Shown piece after piece: positions 57,995 through 64,000 of a stretch of 64,000 nucleotides of DNA. Position numbers and translations under genes: made by a program. This DNA is from Cryptomeria japonica (taxonomy: Eukaryota; Streptophyta; Pinopsida; Cupressales; Cupressaceae). The notes under the pieces are model-generated. The model saw nothing but the letters and a program-made list of their open reading frames with translations, was not told the origin of the DNA and searched no databases. The stretch spans positions 315,916,456 to 315,980,455 of the forward strand of contig NC_081407.1 in NCBI RefSeq assembly GCF_030272615.1, given 5' to 3'. Position 1 is the stretch's first letter. Each line of letters opens with the position of its first letter.

Positions 57995-58183
57995 TTTGTA
58001 ATGTTGGGTTTGGGGCCAACTTCTTATTGGCTTCTTACTGTCTTTTTCTTAGCTGCTGGTTTTTGTGCTGGTCTTTTGCAGCTGTTTTGTTTCGTCTCTT
58101 TCATGCTCATCTTTCGTAATGTAATAGGGTTTTGGGTCCCTTAAGACCTGTTTTTACTTAATAAAAAACAAAACACTTTTTAC
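57995..58183 (+). other. LINE 3' UTR, A-rich tail and right TSD
   Basis: GT-rich 3' UTR with GGGTTTTGGGTCCCTTAAG followed by TACTTAATAAAAAAC, a usual plant LINE ending. The TSD copy ACAAAACACTTTTTAC is at 58168-58183. Confidence 0.8.
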
Positions 58184-58875
58184 CAAATTGATTGTCTCTA
58201 ATTGAGCATCATTGAGTGATATCTATGCCTACACACTTAAAAAAAACATTAGACATACCCAACACAAAATAACTAAAACATAGCCTATATGCATATATAT
58301 CCACCAAAAAGATATTATTAAAAGATAAATCTAACTAAAAGTTATCTAACACTAGTATGATTGAGATATTTAGATGTGTAATAAATAATTACAATATTGA
58401 ACTTAATTAAATAAGTGAAACAACATAACCATATAAAAAATGATGAAATTGAAACACTACATAATCTATGTATAAACAAGTTCATATACATGTATGTGAA
58501 TCTAATCACATAATCTATACACCTTAATGATAACATACAAAATAATATTGAAAAATATGATATTAATGCTAAAATACAACATAACATTAGACATATGCAA
58601 ATTTATATAAAAATGCAGATCTAAAATATATGATCTACACCACTTGCTAACAATATAATAAATCTAACAATATTAATAAAATATAACGATATTAATAAAA
58701 TATTATAAATCTAAAACTGATCAATAAGATGAGACACATACCTCTAAAATTTTACATTGAAATCACAATCCTATATAGACCCAAAATGAGTAATGAAATA
58801 TTTGTGTTAGAATAAAGAAATAAACATGGCACAAAAATATATTACTAAATGCCCCTATAGGTTCATTTCATATAT
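58184..58875. other. AT-rich spacer, nothing recognised
   Basis: Very AT-rich with short ATAT and AATAAA runs, no coding or repeat signal. Confidence 0.5.
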
Positions 58876-59145
58876 TGAAGTAGGTAGACCGAGCTTGGTG
58901 CGGGTAATAAAGTCGTGAGTTTGAACTTTATGTCCTCCCACCATGCCATCAACTATCGAGCCCCTTTGCACTCCCTTGTGAATAGTAGGTCTAACAACTA
59001 TAATTGTTACTATAGCTCGATTCTAGTAACTATCAAGTACAAGTGTATTAATTTTTTGTGCAAATTGAAGGGCCCCTGCCATTCTATGGGACTAACAGAT
59101 TACTCGAATTTGTTGATTAATAACAGTAAAAAACCCTGAAAAGAA
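58876..59145 (+). mobile_element. Possible tRNA-derived SINE
   Basis: GAGCTTGGTGCGGGTAATAA followed by GTCGTGAGTTTGAACTT resembles the box A and box B arrangement of plant SINEs (GTTTGAACT at about 58919-58927 against the GTTCGAANC consensus). It ends AACAGTAAAAAACC. No TSD was found, so this is tentative. Confidence 0.35.
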
Positions 59146-59339
59146 CATTTTATTCCATAAATAATACCTCATAAGATTGGTGCTTCTAACAACAAAATAC
59201 AAATCACTTGCTTGCTATCCATGTGAACCAAAATTAAATCAAGAAACTCATCTAAGTTATGATGATCAAAGGTATATTTAGAAAGGTGGACCTCTATGTC
59301 TCGTAAGGAAAAGAAAAATAGAAGAAATAAGTGTAAAAA

Positions 59340-59760
59340 ATAGTATTGTTGCCAACTCTTTTCTTAGGTAAAATAAGCATTCAAAAGCACACCATCTATA
59401 ATAACAATACCATTCAAACCCTTGTCCAAATAAGTCAAATCTATCTTTATGATAGGAAAATAAGAGGCTATTCATAGGAATTTTCTATAGACTTTTTAGG
59501 AAGCTTTAAAGATCGAAGAAACCCTAATAAATGCAATGCTATCATCAAACAATTATTATAGGGAAGAAACATTGGTGGGACTAGGTACGTGACATGTGTG
59601 TGATATTGAGTAAATATGAATGGAGTGGTTTAAAAGCATTTTCCGAATTGTCATTGTCAAATTATAGAGAGACGTTCACCCACTCTCTAATGAGTTATCA
59701 TTATGCGAATGTCATGTGAAAGCTGTGCGACTTCACTTGGTCATCTTATAGGACTCATGA
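59340..59760 (+). repeat. Dispersed repeat, second copy of 8700-9250
   Basis: Shared words in the same order include AAAGCACACCATCT, CCAAATAAGT, AAGAAACCCTAATAAAT-like, TGAGTAAATATGA, TTCACCCACTCT and the CATGTGAA..GTG.GA.TT.ACTT stretch. This copy has single units where the first has tandem arrays. Element type unknown. Confidence 0.6.
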
Positions 59761-60217
59761 GGTTAGAGGACGAAAATGATTGAAGAAAAATCCAGCCTCT
59801 TTTCTTCAATGAAATATATTTTTAATAAAAGAAATATTACTACTAATATTGAAAAAAACAAAAATTGCACTTGTTAAATTGGACGGTAATGGCTATTTTC
59901 CATACAACATAGTACTTCATCAAAAACATAATTCGTATAAAACAATTATTTTTCAGTGGATTTTTTTTTTCTATAAAACAGCATTGAAAATGTAATTTAA
60001 GATGATTGAACCAAAAGAAATTGCATAAAAAACCGTTGTGATTTGCAAATTTTATGTTTTTGATTAAATGTTTTGTATGGAGAATAAACGGCTCCAAATT
60101 GGACATTGTCTAATTAACCATATGTCCTATGCCAACATTTCGTTGGTAGGTTGGAGCACCTAAATTTAACAATTTGCCAAGCAATATTTTTGGGGAGGTG
60201 AGAGTTATCTATTCAAA

Positions 60218-60253
<36 letters not shown>

Positions 60254-60544
60254 TTTACTTAAATTAGATTTTTAGCTATATGGCTATTAGATTTAGTTTT
60301 TGATAGGAAGTGGTTTTATCAATTTGAAAGAAAAAATAAAATAAAATTAAATAATATAAATGATAAAGGATACTCCCTTTATAAACCCAAACACACAACA
60401 TAAACAAACAAAATAGACAAAAAAATACAAGAAATAAATACTTTTTTTTTTATTATCTCAATGAAAGGAAATTACAACATTTAGAAAAATAACATGCAAC
60501 AGCCACATGGGCATTCTCATTACAATAATCTGCAAGCTAGAGCT
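59761..60544. other. AT-rich spacer with (TC)n microsatellite at 60221-60249
   Basis: About 14 TC units at 60221-60249. Otherwise A/T runs and no open frame worth calling. Confidence 0.7.
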
Positions 60545-60871
60545 CGTTGGCATTGCATGAAGATTGCATTGAAGATTGGAAGTGTTGTCATTGATGTCAA
60601 TAGAAACTGGTAATGAAGCAGTAAAGCAACTGGTAATGATGCAGTGAAGGCAACCGATATTGAAGCAATGAAGATCAACCAGTAACCCTAACCAGTTGAG
60701 AAGCATAACCCTAACTGATGAAGTTGCTAGAGTTGTGATCTACACTATAGGAATGGTCCCCCTTTGTAACCCTCATTTGCCTTATTTATATTGTGAAGCT
60801 TAACCACCTAGAATGTTTTGGAAAGTGTAACCCCCACTTTTTAGGCCGACCACTTTTGTACCCCATTTCCG
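60545..60871 (+). repeat. Copia LTR 5' fragment
   Basis: Opens CGTTGGCATTGCATG (one change from TGTTGG) and has TTGTCATTGATGTCAA at 60585-60600, as in the other copia LTRs. Interrupted at 60872 by another LTR start. Confidence 0.65.
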
Positions 60872-62675
60872 TGTTGGATATTGCTGAGAGGTTTTATGGA
60901 ATGATGTGTTGTCATTGATGTCAAGATATTCTTCTGTGTATTCTAGTGTTGCAGTCAGATTAAATAAGTTGGTTTGGCCAATGCATTGCAATTGAGCCGT
61001 TGTGGTTTAATGGGTTTTGAGATAAGTATGTCTAATTGATTCAACTAAAGTTTTAGTGGTCCGCGTGATCATTTGATCAAGTTATGAGGTTCGGTATTGT
61101 GGTTGGTTGTTCAGCTATTTGTGTTGTTCAGTGTTCTGGTTTTTGCTCTACATTGCTCCGAAATTGCATTATCTTGGTTTGTGTATTTGGCAAAGTGTTT
61201 GGAACATTCATATGTGTCCTCAATTCAGATGGTTCATGATTTGGAGGTCTGCAAGTGAATCTTTCAGTTTGACAGTCGGTTCAGCATGTGTTCTTGAGGT
61301 TCAGTATATTAATGATGGAGATTCTAGTAAGTGATGATGTTGTGGTTGTTTTTGTGGTAATTCGCGTTGCTTGTGGATGTTTCTAGATCATGTTCTATCT
61401 GTGTTGATAGTTCGCAATGATCATTGTGCGTGTTGTTAATCATTTTCTTCATCTGGTGGTGTTCTTCATGTTATGCAACATTCATGGTGATTGTAGCATG
61501 TTGCGGATGTTCAAGGCATAATTCTTGGATGTGTTGTGTGTTTTCTGTAACGCCCCACCAAGAAACCTTAAAGGAATTAACTAACAAACCCAAATAAGAG
61601 CGAAAATATTTTTTTTTAAACATTTAATGAACATACAACATACCAAAGACATCGAACAATTGCCTATGTGGAATTCCGACAAGATTTACAAAAAGACAAG
61701 AGACATTTCTCTAAAACTGAGCAAGGCAAGGGTGACATTGACATGCCTTATGACTATCTCCACAAATTCCATCGGGATAATGTAGGCATGCTCAGATCTA
61801 TGAAGCCAGGCGAAGTCGATGCCTTGTACCTACAATCCTGCATCACCGAGAAAACATACATACATATCTCCAACATTTACAGACACATCGGTGGAGGAGA
61901 GTCATTACATTCTGTGTCTCTCTAAAGTGAGTGATGAAAGATCATCCCCTCACACCCCATACAAACTCATACACATACATGAAAAAGAACACATGATATA
62001 TCTCATACATGAGGTAAATATGTCAGTCCATGGTCAGTATATAAGCATAAAATCTAACATCTAAACATCTATAAAGATATAATGCATAACCAAGATTTAT
62101 TAAATCCAAAACATCATAGCATAGTATAATGATAAAAGTCATCATAACATAGAGTATCATCCAATCACATAAACAATAGAAAAAGTCAACCAAAGTCAAA
62201 CTAGGTATCAAGGGAGGGGCATTACACGGTGTTGATTTAGGTCCAGACTATTTCTTAGCTGACATTGTTTTGGTCTGCATGTGTTGTTGTAGTGTGTGAG
62301 GTTATATTCTTGTTATTTGTGTTGAGGGTTGAGCCGACCTTGAAATATAGGTTGATGAATTGCATAAATATATGTAATAGTCATTTGTGAGATGTATCTG
62401 CGAGTGTGTGTGTGTGTGAGCAAGTGTTTTGATCTTTCAAAAGTGTGAAGGAAGTGTGTGGCAGAGCAGATTAGACTGTGCTTAACTAGAACTGTAATCA
62501 GGCATATGAAGATGATATTTCATCAGTTCATGATCCTCTGGATGTAATCCAAATTTTTTTGTAAGACAGTGAGTCTTCCTCAGGGTTGTAGCCCTTCTTG
62601 TTTTGTGATTTGACCAGTGAGCTCTAGGTAGTGTGCCTGAAATCATGTGCATTTCCCATTGTAATTTTTTTCATG
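60872..62675 (+). repeat. Cop4-type LTR, 3'-truncated, split by insertion 61546-62226
   Basis: Starts TGTTGGATATTG and follows the Cop4 LTR in order: TTGTCATTGATGTCAA (60909-60924), TAATGGGTTTTGAGATA, TCATGATTTGGA, GATCATGTTCTAT and AGGGTTGTAGCCCTTCTTG. It stops near 62675, before the GGTTTTTCC and C-run part. No internal element sequence follows. Confidence 0.8.
61546..62226 (+). mobile_element. 681-bp insertion with TGTAACGCCCC inverted ends
   Basis: Left end TGTAACGCCCC and right end GGGGCATTACA (reverse complement TGTAATGCCCC) form an 11-base inverted repeat with one mismatch. It interrupts the Cop4-type LTR, whose two halves align on either side. No matching TSD (TTTTC against CGGTG). 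Such ends are known from LTRs of some plant Ty3 elements, so a solo LTR or small TRIM-like element is likely. Confidence 0.65.
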
Positions 62676-64000
62676 CTTGAAATCATTTATCTAATATACT
62701 TAATTAAGAAATAAGGACGATCGTAGATCCTTAAATAATTAAACAAAATCAAACATAATCTAGTAGAATGAATAAAATTATGAAAAAATTAAACAATTAA
62801 ATAATTGAAAACCCTCTCAATTGCATTGTAGCTTCCATTGTTTTCTCTAAAATTGTGTGGGTGGCTCTCAGGTATTGCACTAAAATTCCTGCATAGGTTG
62901 GTAATTTCTTTGAAAAGTGTGATCTAGCTTGAATTGAGAAAATGATGTTATTTATATAGATTTTCAACATAGATGGGGAGGGATTTTGAACTCAAGTCCT
63001 GATTGAGAGTGAATTGATTTAGATTGATCAGTTAACAGAGTTGATTGATTTGTTCTCTCATTTGATTGAGTAGTCAACTAAATAGATTAGATAGTGAACT
63101 GAATAGATTGGGGATATGACTGATTTAATTGATTAGTCAGAAAAGGGGATTTGGAGTGAAAAGGAGAGATTGGAGAGTTAACTAAGTTAACTAATTAGTC
63201 AACTGATTTGATCAATCAGTTATGATTTCAACATGTGTTGTAGGAGATTGAAATTGAATTTGATTTTCATTTTCAATTTGGATTTGAATTTGGAATTTTG
63301 AATGCTGAAATGCACATGAAATTAACTGAAATTCAAATTTGGTGAGATGTTAATTTAATGATTTGAAATTAGATGAAATTAATTGAAATTTGAATTTGGG
63401 GAATTGTGAATTTGAGAGAAATGAAATTAGATGGAATTATTTGAAATTCTCATTTAGGGAATTGGAGGAATAAAGTTAATTAATTAAATAGTTTAAATGA
63501 AAATATTTAAACATTAGAAATGGAAGTAATTAACTAATAAAGATTATTTAACTAAGGAACAAATCGTAATTAATATTTAAGAAAGGGGTTTGATTGATTA
63601 ATTAATTAAAGAATAGAAATTGGATTATTAATAGCATTGAATAAGCTGATTGAGTTAATTTAGAAGAATAATTAGCTTAATTAAATAAGTAAAGAATTAC
63701 TTAATTAATTAGGATGAATAATTAGTGCATGATGAAAAAGACATTTTCAGTGTCTACATTTTCTCCTCTTTGACAAAATATCGAGACGACGTTGTTTCAA
63801 AGAAAATGAAATTTTTTTGCCCCAGTATGCCCCGGTGACACTTATAGTGTAAATATGCCCCCTCAGGAAAAAAAATTATGAAACTGAGACCATTTTTTTG
63901 ATTTGTCGTAGTGAGCAATTGTTTGAAGTTTCGTGTGATTTCAAGTTCGTTTGACTATGCTACAAATGCATTGGAGTTCAGGGGGACCGCAGTCGGTGGA
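62676..64000. other. AT-rich spacer; composition change after about 63740
   Basis: 62700-63740 is dominated by AATTAATTAA, GAAATTGAATTT and TGATTAGTCAACT-like words. After GACATTTTCAGTGTCTACAT (63750-63769) the sequence becomes richer in G/C with CCCCAGTATGCCCCGG (63821-63836). This may be the start of another repeat cut by the window edge. No gene seen. Confidence 0.4.

Larger units (their letters stand above)
47990..58167 (+). mobile_element. 5'-truncated L1-type LINE, interrupted by Gyp7
   Basis: Flanked by the 16-base TSD ACAAAACACTTTTTAC, the T/A-rich type made by target-primed insertion. It starts inside the RNase H domain of ORF2, has a further long ORF (ORF3) and ends with a 3' UTR and AATAAAAAA tail (58160-58167). 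Without Gyp7 it is about 2.3 kb. The TSD spans RNase H, ORF3 and tail, which supports a single retrotransposed transcript. Confidence 0.85.

Noticed and set aside
1-64000. tRNA, rRNA, snRNA or cellular protein genes
   Set aside because: None could be recognised. The only tRNA-like signals are primer sites and the weak SINE candidate.

Overview
This is a plant nuclear window, and everything recognisable in it is transposable-element DNA. The plant assignment rests on Ty1/copia polyproteins with the initiator-tRNA-Met type primer site TGGTATCAGAGC, Ty3 elements with Tat/Athila-type gag, an L1-type LINE with a plant RNase H domain, solo LTRs and AT-rich decayed spacer. The density of old, nested, stop-riddled elements and the absence of any ordinary gene suggest a very large genome such as a conifer. 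That last step is inference. No rRNA, tRNA gene, CRISPR array or cellular gene was found.

Layout. 1-4913: copia element Cop1 (5' LTR cut by the window edge), all domains present but full of stops. 5447-6803: minus-strand solo copia LTR. 6804-11955: decayed spacer with three unrelated tandem arrays packed into 8.2-9.1 kb. 11961-24989: copia element Cop2 with matching TSDs (AAATA), split by a younger copia, Cop3 (14785-20546), whose 3' LTR was lost in a deletion. 26551-28655: plus-strand Ty3 fragment fused to the 3' half of copia Cop4 (to 31520), giving an in-frame chimeric ORF. 31521-46329: minus-strand Ty3 element Gyp6 (gag remnant, no pol), carrying a solo LTR (33300-34180, TSD GAGGT) and, in its 5' LTR, the element NA5 (37475-46296, TSD TAAAT). 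One NA5 LTR holds a further 1.2-kb insertion (TSD CCTAC). 47990-58167: a 5'-truncated LINE with a 16-bp TSD, broken by Ty3 element Gyp7 (49370-57238). 58184-64000: spacer, a possible SINE, a (TC)n microsatellite, copia LTR fragments and a TGTAACGCCCC-ended insertion.

Most notable. (1) NA5 has copia-type LTRs, PBS and PPT but no protease, integrase, RT or RNase H. It encodes a coiled-coil/four-zinc-knuckle ORF1 and an ORF2 of about 1086 codons that I do not recognise, with a long E/K-rich helix. (2) The LINE carries a 534-601 codon ORF downstream of its RNase H domain. Both halves rejoin in frame when Gyp7 and one TSD copy are removed. (3) Gyp7 encodes gag plus a protease-like domain and no pol. 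So three LTR elements here (NA5, Gyp6, Gyp7) look non-autonomous and would need proteins from elsewhere. Most nonsense codons are single C-to-T steps from Gln, Arg or Trp codons, as expected for deamination of methylated, silenced DNA.
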